Shown here: piece by piece, positions 25,669 to 33,214 of the stretch
How the letters are laid out: every line of letters begins with the position of its first letter
Numbering within the stretch: the first letter of the stretch is position 1
Source of the DNA: Roseateles depolymerans
GTDB lineage: Bacteria; Pseudomonadota; Gammaproteobacteria; Burkholderiales; Burkholderiaceae_C
Assembly: GCA_003241055.1 (NCBI GenBank)
Contig: QFOD01000004.1
Coordinates: forward strand, 1 to 64,000
Direction of reading: 5' to 3'
Length of the DNA stretch: 64,000 bases
Position numbers and translations under genes: made by a program
The notes under the pieces: model-generated
Told to the model about the DNA's origin: nothing
Database searches by the model: none
The model's input: the letters and a program-made list of their open reading frames with translations, nothing else

Positions 25669-26901
25669 TCAGTAGAAGATGGCCTGGCCGGTGCAGCCGA
25701 AGCTGTTGGCGCTGTAGGAGTATTGAGCCACGCTGGCGTTGCGACTGGCCCGGTTGTATTGGCAGCCCATATTGAAGCTGCGCGAATAAGCCCATCGCAG
25801 CCCCAGGGTCTGGCTGTGGTTCAACTCGTAGTTGTCCGCAATCGGCGTGTTCGCGTCGTTGGCCTTGGTGCTGCGACTGCCGTTCAGGCTGGCATTCAAC
25901 GATAGCTTGCCAGTCATGGCGTAAAGCGCCCCGAACTGCCAGCTGGTGTAGACGCGATTGACGTCGCTGGCGCGCACCTGCGTCTCCTGGCCTGAATCGC
26001 GGGCGAACTGGGCGGAGAGCTGCAGCTTGTTGAGCGCCTGCCAGGTCCAGCCGAGGGCGCCGGTGGTGCCCGAGAAATCGTTCAGCTGGCTGAGGCTGTT
26101 GTTCGTGCGGCTGGCACTGATGCGGGCATTCAGCGTGCTGGCGCCGCCGGTGTTCCAGTTCAGCGTCAGGTCGACGTCGTTGCGCCGATAGTCGTTCGGC
26201 GAGTAGACGACCTCGAAGGCCGGGATGGTCGGGTTGAAGGTGAGGCCCGTCGGGTAGGTGGGGTTCTGGCCTTCGGTGTGCCGCAGCGCCAGGCCCACCC
26301 GCAGATTGCCGCCGGGCATCGCATACAGCCCCAGCGAGCCGGCATTCTGGCGATAGGCGAGCTGGGCGTACTGCACCGCGCTGAAATCGTGGGTGCGGCG
26401 GGTGAAGCCGGCCTCGACCGTGTAGCGGGTGGCCACGCCCAGGCGCGCGACGGCCGAGTATTCGTTGTCGCGCTGGGTGTTCTTGTCGAAGATGGGCGTG
26501 ATGCCATTGCCGATGTTGTAGTCGGCCAGCGCGCGGCTGGAGGTCACGTTCAACGAGCCTGACAACCGGCCCACCGTCTGCCAGTCCAGTCCGCTGTGCA
26601 GCGAATACGAGGAGTTGTTCAGGTTGGAGTTGCTGGCGTAGCGGTTGTTCTGGAGCGACCCGTCCACCGTCAGTCGCTGACGACCGATCTGCTGGTCCAG
26701 CCCGCCGAGCAGCCCCAGCGACGTGACGGTGTCACTGTCGCCGGCGCTCGCCGTGCGATACAGGTTGGAGACATGGTTCAGGCCGAGCGAGGTGCCGAAG
26801 TAGTACGGCGACGACTCGGCCACCGCATTCACGGCGGGCCACGCAAGCAATGCGAGAACGATGGATGGTCTGAGCACGGTGGTGAGGCCCTCAATAGGCA
26901 T
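25669..26901 (-). CDS. epsL: EpsL-like outer-membrane beta-barrel protein of EPS synthesis
   Basis: 410 residues. A cleavable signal peptide ends near AVNAVAES. The rest is made of alternating short beta-strands with aromatic ends (SLGLNHVSNLYRTASAGDSD, YTVEAGFTRRTHDF), and the chain terminates in an aromatic residue (FGCTGQAIFY), as expected for outer-membrane barrels. It resembles the EpsL family found beside sugar transferases in betaproteobacterial EPS loci, proposed to help polymer assembly or export. The ATG overlaps the wcaJ-like gene by 11 bp; a GTG at 26877 is an alternative start that keeps the signal peptide. Confidence 0.75.
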   Translation of the reverse strand: MPIEGLTTVLRPSIVLALLAWPAVNAVAESSPYYFGTSLGLNHVSNLYRTASAGDSDTVTSLGLLGGLDQQIGRQRLTVDGSLQNNRYASNSNLNNSSYSLHSGLDWQTVGRLSGSLNVTSSRALADYNIGNGITPIFDKNTQRDNEYSAVARLGVATRYTVEAGFTRRTHDFSAVQYAQLAYRQNAGSLGLYAMPGGNLRVGLALRHTEGQNPTYPTGLTFNPTIPAFEVVYSPNDYRRNDVDLTLNWNTGGASTLNARISASRTNNSLSQLNDFSGTTGALGWTWQALNKLQLSAQFARDSGQETQVRASDVNRVYTSWQFGALYAMTGKLSLNASLNGSRSTKANDANTPIADNYELNHSQTLGLRWAYSRSFNMGCQYNRASRNASVAQYSYSANSFGCTGQAIFY

Positions 26902-28279
26902 GGCGGTCGAACATCACCAGCCGGATCGTGCGCACGATGATCTGCAGATCCAGCGCCAGCGACCAGTTGCGGAGGTATTCAAGATCGTATTCGACGCGGG
27001 CTTTCATCTTGTCGACGGTGTCGGTCTCGCCACGCAGGCCATTCACCTGGGCCCAGCCGGTGATGCCAGGCTTGACCTTGTGTCTGACCATGTAGGCCTT
27101 GATGAGCTTGCGGTATTCCTCGTTGTGCGCGACCGCATGCGGGCGCGGCCCCACGATGCTCATGCGGCCCTGCAACACGTTGATGAATTGCGGCAGCTCA
27201 TCGAGCGAGGTGCGACGCAGGATGGCGCCGAAGCGGGTGATGCGCGGGTCGCCCTTGGTGGCCTGCTTGACCACCTTGCCATCGTCCAGCGTGCGCATGG
27301 AGCGGAACTTGTAAACGATGATTTCCTCGCCATCCAGGCCGTTGCGGCGCTGCTTGAACAGCACCGGCCCCGGTGAGCTCAGCTTCACGCCGATGGCGAT
27401 GAGCAGCAGGAACGGCGAGATCAGCGCCAGGATCAGCGCCGCCAGGATGATGTCGCTGACACGCTTGACCAGCTTGTTGGTGCCGGTGAAAGGCGTCTCG
27501 CAGATGCCCACCACCGGCACGCCTGAAACGTCCTGCAGCCGGCCCTGGATGATGCTGATGCCGAAGACGTCGGGCACGAAGAACAGCGAGGCCGTCGTGT
27601 CCTGCACCTGTTCCAGCAGGGCGACGATGCGGGGCTGCGAACCGAGCGGCAGCGTGATGTAGACCTCGCGCACGCCATGCGCCCGCACGTAATCGCTGAC
27701 CTGGTTCAGGCGGCCGAGGGTCTGGGTGCTGGCTTCCGGATGGAGGCGGTCGGGGTGGCGGTCGTCGAAGTAGCCGACGCAGATGACGCCTTGCGATTCA
27801 CGCAATGCCCGGGCGAGTTTGTGGCCCAGGGAGCCGGCGCCAACGATGACGGCCGTTCGGCGGGCGCTCTGGTCGCTGGCGCGCCAGATCTGCACCTGCC
27901 GCCCGGCCGAGACGGCCAGCATCTGCACCACCGGGGTGACCGCTGCCCACCAAAGCAGCACCTTGTCTTCAAAGTAGTGCAGGCTGCTGGTGGCATAGCC
28001 GCACAGCAGCAGGATGGCCAGCAGGACCAGCCAGGAGGACACCACGTCCACCAGCGCACTGGCGGGATGGACGTTGAAACGGTTGCGGCCCGGGAAGGTC
28101 AGCGCGAACACCAGCAGGCACAGCGTCAGGCCGGGGCGCATCACCGGTTCGTCGAAATGCGCACTGACGGCGAGGAAGCTCAGCACCGTGATGCCAGGCT
28201 CCAGGAAGGCTGCCACCAGGGACTCGACCGACTGCGGTGCGCTGTAGAAAGTCCTTTTGTAGCTGCGGTCCTCGAACAT
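26891..28279 (-). CDS. wcaJ: Undecaprenyl-phosphate sugar phosphotransferase (WcaJ-like)
   Basis: 462 residues from ATG 28279; a GTG at 28345 is possible but adds an atypical leader. The N-terminal half has about four membrane segments and a CoA-binding-like Rossmann region (AVIVGAGSLGHKLARALRES). The C-terminal half is the conserved catalytic domain: a membrane helix (VSDIILAALILALISPFLLL), then SPGPVLFKQRRNGLDGEEI, KFRSMRT, RTSLDELPQFINVLQGRMSI, VGPRP and KPGITGWAQVNGLRGE. It starts repeat-unit synthesis by moving glucose-1-phosphate (or galactose-1-phosphate) onto undecaprenyl phosphate. It heads the long minus-strand EPS block and diverges from ubiJ. Confidence 0.92.
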   Translation of the reverse strand: MFEDRSYKRTFYSAPQSVESLVAAFLEPGITVLSFLAVSAHFDEPVMRPGLTLCLLVFALTFPGRNRFNVHPASALVDVVSSWLVLLAILLLCGYATSSLHYFEDKVLLWWAAVTPVVQMLAVSAGRQVQIWRASDQSARRTAVIVGAGSLGHKLARALRESQGVICVGYFDDRHPDRLHPEASTQTLGRLNQVSDYVRAHGVREVYITLPLGSQPRIVALLEQVQDTTASLFFVPDVFGISIIQGRLQDVSGVPVVGICETPFTGTNKLVKRVSDIILAALILALISPFLLLIAIGVKLSSPGPVLFKQRRNGLDGEEIIVYKFRSMRTLDDGKVVKQATKGDPRITRFGAILRRTSLDELPQFINVLQGRMSIVGPRPHAVAHNEEYRKLIKAYMVRHKVKPGITGWAQVNGLRGETDTVDKMKARVEYDLEYLRNWSLALDLQIIVRTIRLVMFDRHAY

Positions 28280-28411
28280 CGTGGCAGGCGTCTGGTCGTG
28301 CCACGGGCAGGAGATCCGGGCAATGCTTTGATGGCTGATTCTCACCCAGTTCCCGTGACCCTTTTGTCAGGGCCGTCCCTTGTTCGGGGGCCGCTGCCTA
28401 CAATTCCGGCC

Positions 28412-28939
28412 ATGTCTTCGTCCTGGCCCACGCCCTCTTTGTCGCCCCTGCTCGTGCCTGCATTGCAGGACCGGCTGGTCCTGCTGCTCAACCATGTGCT
28501 GTCGCGCGAGTCCGTTGCGATGGACCGTCTCAGGCCCTGGGCCGGGCGCACGTTGGTCGTCAGCCTGGCGGGCTGGCCGGCCCTGTTGCCGGCTCTGCCC
28601 GATCTGGGCCTGCGCATCACCCCGGCAGGCCTGCTGGAGCGGGAAGAGCAGGCTGCTGGCGGCGATCTGCGGGTCGAGTTGGACGCCTCGAACCCGGCGC
28701 GCATGGCCCTGGGTGTGCTGGGCGGCGAGGTGCCGCGCATGCAGGTGCAGGGCGAGGCCGCGCTGGCGGCTGACCTGAACTGGCTGGCGGACAACCTGCG
28801 CTGGGACATCGAGGACGACCTCGCGGGCCTCTTCGGTCCGCTGGTGGCTCGCCAGCTCGGGCAGATGGCGCGCGGCGCGCGCGCGGCGGTGTCAGGTCTC
28901 GCTCAGCGCTGGGCTCCGAACGGCGCGAGCGCCGCATGA
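28412..28939 (+). CDS. ubiJ: Ubiquinone biosynthesis accessory factor UbiJ (SCP2-type)
   Basis: 175 residues from ATG 28412; the longer open frame upstream overlaps the divergent wcaJ-like gene and is not used. The protein starts with LLVPALQDRLVLLLNHVLSR and continues through an SCP2-like lipid-binding fold (AGRTLVVSLAGWP). Its C-terminus (LNWLADNLRWDIEDDLAGLF) is typical of UbiJ. UbiJ supports the Ubi complex for hydrophobic ubiquinone intermediates. The 4-bp overlap with ubiB confirms the pairing. The usual upstream partner ubiE is not present here. Confidence 0.87.
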   Translation: MSSSWPTPSLSPLLVPALQDRLVLLLNHVLSRESVAMDRLRPWAGRTLVVSLAGWPALLPALPDLGLRITPAGLLEREEQAAGGDLRVELDASNPARMALGVLGGEVPRMQVQGEAALAADLNWLADNLRWDIEDDLAGLFGPLVARQLGQMARGARAAVSGLAQRWAPNGASAA

Positions 28940-30501
28940 GGTTTGCTTCCCGGCTGCTGGTCATCCTGTGGACGGTCTGGCGCTTCGGTCTGGATGACCT
29001 GGCGCTCTCCGGGCTGAGTCGCCGGCGGTTTCAGCTGTTGCGCCGGGTTACCCGGCTGGGGCGCCAATGGCGCGAGCCGCGCGGCGTGCGCCTGCGCCTG
29101 GCGCTGGAACGGCTGGGCCCCATCTTCGTGAAATTCGGGCAGGTGCTGTCGACCCGGCGCGACCTGCTGCCGCCCGATGTGGCGCAGGAGCTGGCCAAAC
29201 TGCAGGACCGGGTGCCGCCGTTCCCGGCCGCGCAATCGCGCGAGCTGGTGGAGCGGGCCTTTGGCCGGCCCATCGAGGCGCTGTTTGCCAGCTTCGATGC
29301 CGAGCCGGTGGCCAGCGCCAGCATTGCGCAGGTGCATTTCGCGACGCTGAAGGATGGCCGCGAGGTCGCGGTCAAGGTGCTGCGCCCCGGCATGCTGGAC
29401 ATCATCGACGACGACCTGGCGCTGATGCGGCAGTTGGCCCGCTGGGTAGAGCGCTTCTCGGCCGACGGCCGGCGCCTGAAGCCGCGTGAGGTGGTCGCCG
29501 AGTTCGACATGTACCTGCATGACGAGCTCGATCTCGTGCGCGAGGCAGCCAATGCCGCCCAGCTGCGCCGCAACATGGACGGTCTGGACCTGGTGCTGGT
29601 GCCCGAGATGCACTGGGATCTGTGCAGCTCCGAGGTCATCGTGATGGAGCGCATGAAGGGCGTGCCCATCTCCCAGCTGGAGCGTCTGCGCGAGGCCGGC
29701 GTGGACATCAAGAAGCTGGCGCGCGACGGCGTCACCATCTTCTTCACCCAGGTGTTCCGCGACGGCTTCTTCCACGCCGACATGCACCCCGGCAACATCC
29801 AGGTCAGCCTGGAGCCCGCCACCTTCGGCCGCTACGTGGCGCTGGACTTCGGCATCATCGGCACGCTGACCGAGGTGGACAAGGACTACCTCGCGCAGAA
29901 CTTCATCGCCTTCTTCCAGCGCGACTACAAGCGCGTGGCCGAGCTGCACATCGCCTCCGGCTGGGTGCCGCCGGAGACGCGGGTCGATGCGCTCGAGAGC
30001 GCGGTGCGCGCCGTCTGCGAGCCGCATTTCGACCGGCCGCTGAAGGACATCTCGCTGGGTCAGGTCTTGATGCGTCTGTTCCAGACCTCGCGCCGCTTCA
30101 ACGTCGAGATCCAGCCCCAGCTGGTGCTGCTGCAGAAGACGCTGCTGAACGTCGAGGGCCTGGGCCGGCAGCTCGACCCGGAGCTGGACCTCTGGGCCAC
30201 GGCCAAGCCCTTCCTGGAGCGCTGGATGAACGAGCAGGTCGGCTGGCGGGCGCTGAAGCGTCAGCTCGAAAAGGAGGCGCCGCGCTACGCGCAGTTCCTG
30301 CCCGAGCTGCCGCGCCTGCTGCATGACGCGCTCAAGGTGCAGGCCCAGGGCGGGCGGGCCGACGCGCAGATGCAGGCGCTGGTGAGCGAGCTGCGCAGCA
30401 CCAACCGGATGCTGTCGGCACTGCTCTGGGCCGGGGCCGGCTTCCTGGGCGGTGTGCTGCTGACCTGGGCGGCGGCTCGCTTTCTCGGCATCAGCCCCTA
30501 G
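28936..30501 (+). CDS. ubiB: Ubiquinone biosynthesis kinase-like protein UbiB
   Basis: 521 residues. The atypical-kinase signature KFGQVLSTRRDLLP (KxGQ motif) lies near residue 63, the Ala-rich nucleotide loop is VASASIAQVHFATLKDG with the Lys in VAVKVLRPG, and the catalytic/metal segments are FHADMHPGNIQV and LDFGIIGTL. Two hydrophobic helices at the extreme C-terminus (LLWAGAGFLGGVLLTWAAAR) anchor it to the inner membrane. It is needed for coenzyme Q synthesis, probably through ATPase activity that helps extract precursors. Coupled to ubiJ by ATGA. Confidence 0.95.
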   Translation: MRFASRLLVILWTVWRFGLDDLALSGLSRRRFQLLRRVTRLGRQWREPRGVRLRLALERLGPIFVKFGQVLSTRRDLLPPDVAQELAKLQDRVPPFPAAQSRELVERAFGRPIEALFASFDAEPVASASIAQVHFATLKDGREVAVKVLRPGMLDIIDDDLALMRQLARWVERFSADGRRLKPREVVAEFDMYLHDELDLVREAANAAQLRRNMDGLDLVLVPEMHWDLCSSEVIVMERMKGVPISQLERLREAGVDIKKLARDGVTIFFTQVFRDGFFHADMHPGNIQVSLEPATFGRYVALDFGIIGTLTEVDKDYLAQNFIAFFQRDYKRVAELHIASGWVPPETRVDALESAVRAVCEPHFDRPLKDISLGQVLMRLFQTSRRFNVEIQPQLVLLQKTLLNVEGLGRQLDPELDLWATAKPFLERWMNEQVGWRALKRQLEKEAPRYAQFLPELPRLLHDALKVQAQGGRADAQMQALVSELRSTNRMLSALLWAGAGFLGGVLLTWAAARFLGISP

Positions 30502-30555
30502 GGCGGCCCGGGCCTGGCGCCGCCATAATCCGCGCCTTCATTTTTCCGGACCGCC

Positions 30556-32019
30556 ATGAACACCACGTTGATCGTTTTCGTCGTGCTCTACCTGCTCGGC
30601 ACGCTGGGCATCGGCGTCTGGGCCGGCACGCGGGTGAAGAACACCTCGGACTTCGCGGTGGCAGGGCGCAGCCTGCCGCTGATCATGGTGGTGACCACCA
30701 CCTTCGCCACCTGGTTCGGTGCCGAGACGGTGATGGGCATCCCCGCCAAGTTCGTGCAGGGCGGGCTGAACGCCATCATCGAGGACCCCTTCGGTGCCGG
30801 GTTGTGCCTGGTGTTCGTGGGGCTGTTCTTCGCGGCCAAGCTCTATCAGAAGAACCTGCTGACCATCGGCGACTTCTATCGTCAGCGCTACGGCAAGGGC
30901 GTGGAGATCTTTTGCTCGCTGGCCATCATCCTGAGCTACCTGGGCTGGGTGGCCGCGCAGGTGACGGCACTGGGTCTGGTGTTCTCCATCCTCACCGACG
31001 GCGCGATGAGCCCGCAGACCGGCATGATCGTCGGCCTGCTGGCGGTGCTGGTCTATGTGGTGATAGGCGGCTTCCTGGCCGTGGCCTGGACGGACTTCAT
31101 CCAGATGATCGTGCTGGTGGTGGGCCTGGCCGTCATCGCGGTGTTCTCGGCCGATCTGGCCGGGGGGGCGGGCAAGGTGCTGAACCTGGCCGCGCAGAAG
31201 GATCTGGGCCACTTCCTGCCCGAACCCAGCTTCACGCAGATCGCGATGTTCCTGGGCGCCGGGCTCACGATGATGCTGGGTTCCATCCCGCAGCAGGACG
31301 TGTTCCAGCGCGTGATGTCCGCCAAGGATGCCAAGACGGCCCAGCGCGGCGCCGTCATCGGCGGCGTCAGCTACATCGTGTTCGCCTTCGTGCCCATGTT
31401 CATCGTGCTGGCCGCCGTGGCCGTGATGGGCGACAAGGCGCTGGACCTGGCGCAGAACGACTACCAGCGCGTGCTGCCCACCTTCATCATGGGCCACATG
31501 CCGCTGGTGATGCAGATCCTGTTCTTCGGGGCGCTGCTGTCGGCGATCAAGAGCACCTCCTCGGCCACGCTGCTGGCGCCCACGACCAGCTTCGTCGAGA
31601 ACATCCTCAAGCAGATCCGCCCCGGCATGAGCGACCGCCAGCAGCTGGTGGCGATGCGGGTGACACTGGTGATCTTCGCATTCTTCGTGCTGGTCTACTC
31701 GATCGCGCTGCAGGGCACGCCCATCTACGAACTGGTGAGCGCGGCCTACCAGGTGACGCTGGTGGCCGCCTTCGTGCCGCTGGTGTTCGGCCTGTACTGG
31801 AAGCGTGCCACCACGCAGGGCGCCATCGTGTCCATCTTTGCGGGCGTGGCGGTGTGGGTGGTGTTCTTCCCGCAGGTCACCACCTGGGGCGAGTTCTTCC
31901 CGGGCCAGCTGGCCGGGCTGATCGCCGCGCTGGTGGGCATGCTGGCGGGTTCGCTGGCACCTCAGGTGCTGGCCGACCGGCATGACCATGTCAGCCACCA
32001 CCTGCCGCCCCATCCCTGA
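30556..32019 (+). CDS. Sodium:solute symporter (SSS family)
   Basis: 487 residues with about 13 membrane segments. The opening LIVFVVLYLLGTLGIGVWAG and the SDFAVAGRSLPLIMVVTTTF segment, followed by ATWFGAETVMGIPAKFVQGG, are typical of the SSS/LeuT-fold family. SAIKSTSSATLLAPTTSFVE marks the conserved sodium-site helix. It imports an organic solute with sodium; the substrate is not predictable from sequence, and the neighbours give no hint. It is separated from ubiB by 54 bp and may be its own unit. Confidence 0.9.
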   Translation: MNTTLIVFVVLYLLGTLGIGVWAGTRVKNTSDFAVAGRSLPLIMVVTTTFATWFGAETVMGIPAKFVQGGLNAIIEDPFGAGLCLVFVGLFFAAKLYQKNLLTIGDFYRQRYGKGVEIFCSLAIILSYLGWVAAQVTALGLVFSILTDGAMSPQTGMIVGLLAVLVYVVIGGFLAVAWTDFIQMIVLVVGLAVIAVFSADLAGGAGKVLNLAAQKDLGHFLPEPSFTQIAMFLGAGLTMMLGSIPQQDVFQRVMSAKDAKTAQRGAVIGGVSYIVFAFVPMFIVLAAVAVMGDKALDLAQNDYQRVLPTFIMGHMPLVMQILFFGALLSAIKSTSSATLLAPTTSFVENILKQIRPGMSDRQQLVAMRVTLVIFAFFVLVYSIALQGTPIYELVSAAYQVTLVAAFVPLVFGLYWKRATTQGAIVSIFAGVAVWVVFFPQVTTWGEFFPGQLAGLIAALVGMLAGSLAPQVLADRHDHVSHHLPPHP

Positions 32020-32071
32020 GCGACACACATCCAGCATAAAATCGCAGGTTTTGCACCCCTTTTGCAACACC

Positions 32072-32407
32072 ATGCCGATCTACGCCTATCGCTGCAGCGC
32101 CTGTGGCCACGCCAAGGACGTGCTGCAGAAGATGTCCGACGCCCCGCTGACCACCTGCCCGGCCTGTGGCGCTGAAACCTTCAGCAAGCAGGTGACGGCA
32201 GCCGGTTTCCAGCTCAAGGGCTCGGGCTGGTACGTGACCGATTTCCGCGGCGGCAGCGGCGGTTCGGCCGGCAGCACCGGCAGCGCGCCGGCCAGCGGCG
32301 CGGCGTCCGGCGAAGCTCCCAAGTCCGACGGCGCGACCAGTGCCTCGTCGTCCTCCACCGAGTCCACCGCATCGACCCCGTGCGGCGGCTCCTGCGCCTG
32401 CCACTGA
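32072..32407 (+). CDS. FmdB-family zinc-ribbon protein
   Basis: 111 residues from ATG 32072. The N-terminal 45 residues form the FmdB putative regulatory zinc ribbon: MPIYAYRCSACGHAKDVLQK followed by TTCPACGAETFSKQV, giving two CxxC pairs. The tail is Gly/Ser/Ala-rich and ends in a Cys-rich CGGSCACH. Function of the family is unclear; it commonly precedes the DUF502 gene and aspS in Burkholderiales, as here. The Cys-rich C-terminus may be a further metal site. Confidence 0.9.
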   Translation: MPIYAYRCSACGHAKDVLQKMSDAPLTTCPACGAETFSKQVTAAGFQLKGSGWYVTDFRGGSGGSAGSTGSAPASGAASGEAPKSDGATSASSSSTESTASTPCGGSCACH

Positions 32408-32438
32408 GCAGCGCGCGGCGCCACAGCAGGGAATCGCG

Positions 32439-33110
32439 TTGAAGAAATACCTCGTCGCCGGGCTGTTGGCCTGGCTGCCTCTGGCCATCACCATCTGGGT
32501 GCTCGGGCAGATCCTGGACGTCGTCAACGGCGTCTTCGGCTCGCTGCTGGCCGCGCTGGCGCTGGTGATGCCGGCCGGCTGGCGCGACGGCCTGCTGAGC
32601 CTGCAGCATGTGCCGGGCCTGGGCCTGGTGATCCTGGCCGTGGGCCTGCTGCTGACGGGGGTCTTCGTCGCCAACATCTTCGGCCAGTGGCTGCTGACGC
32701 AGTGGGACCGGCTGCTGTCCAACATCCCCATCGTCAAGAGCATCTACAGCTCGGTGAAGCAGGTGTCGGACACGCTGTTCTCCAGCAGCGGCAACGCCTT
32801 CCGCGAGGCCGTGCTGGTGCAGTACCCGCGTGCCGGCAGCTGGACCATTGCCTTCGTCACCGGCACGCCCAGCGGCGAGGTGGCCTGCCAGCTGGACGGC
32901 GAGCACACCAGCATCTACGTGCCCACCACGCCCAACCCGACCTCGGGCTTCTTCCTGATCGTGCCGCGCGCCGATCTGCGGCCCTTGCAGATGACGGTGG
33001 ATGAGGCCCTGAAATACATCATCTCGATGGGCACGGTCGCGCCGCCTGATCAGCCCTGCGCGCCGGCCGCGGCGTCCGGGCCGGATGCGAGCCGAAATCA
33101 GCCGGGTTGA
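32439..33110 (+). CDS. DUF502 family membrane protein
   Basis: 223 residues from a TTG at 32439, preceded by AGGGA. The frame is open further upstream but overlaps fmdB without a better start. Two membrane segments (about residues 3-25 and 55-80, LPLAITIWVLGQILDVV and GLVILAVGLLLTGVFVAN) are followed by a soluble domain with PIVKSIYSSVKQVSDTLFSS and TTPNPTSGFFLIVPR. These are diagnostic of DUF502. The function is unknown. Gene order with fmdB and aspS is conserved in Burkholderiales. Confidence 0.88.
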   Translation: MKKYLVAGLLAWLPLAITIWVLGQILDVVNGVFGSLLAALALVMPAGWRDGLLSLQHVPGLGLVILAVGLLLTGVFVANIFGQWLLTQWDRLLSNIPIVKSIYSSVKQVSDTLFSSSGNAFREAVLVQYPRAGSWTIAFVTGTPSGEVACQLDGEHTSIYVPTTPNPTSGFFLIVPRADLRPLQMTVDEALKYIISMGTVAPPDQPCAPAAASGPDASRNQPG

Positions 33111-33214
33111 ACGCGCGGCAAGCGTTCAATCCTGAGGCCCGCCGAGGCCGCCAGCGCCAATCACCGAACACCCCGCTCCGGCCGTCGCCGGAGCCCCAGA
33201 TTCCGGAGAATTCC

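Noticed and set aside
1..28400. JUMPstart/ops element typical of EPS and O-antigen operons
   Set aside because: No GGCGGTAG-type ops sequence was recognised upstream of the blocks.
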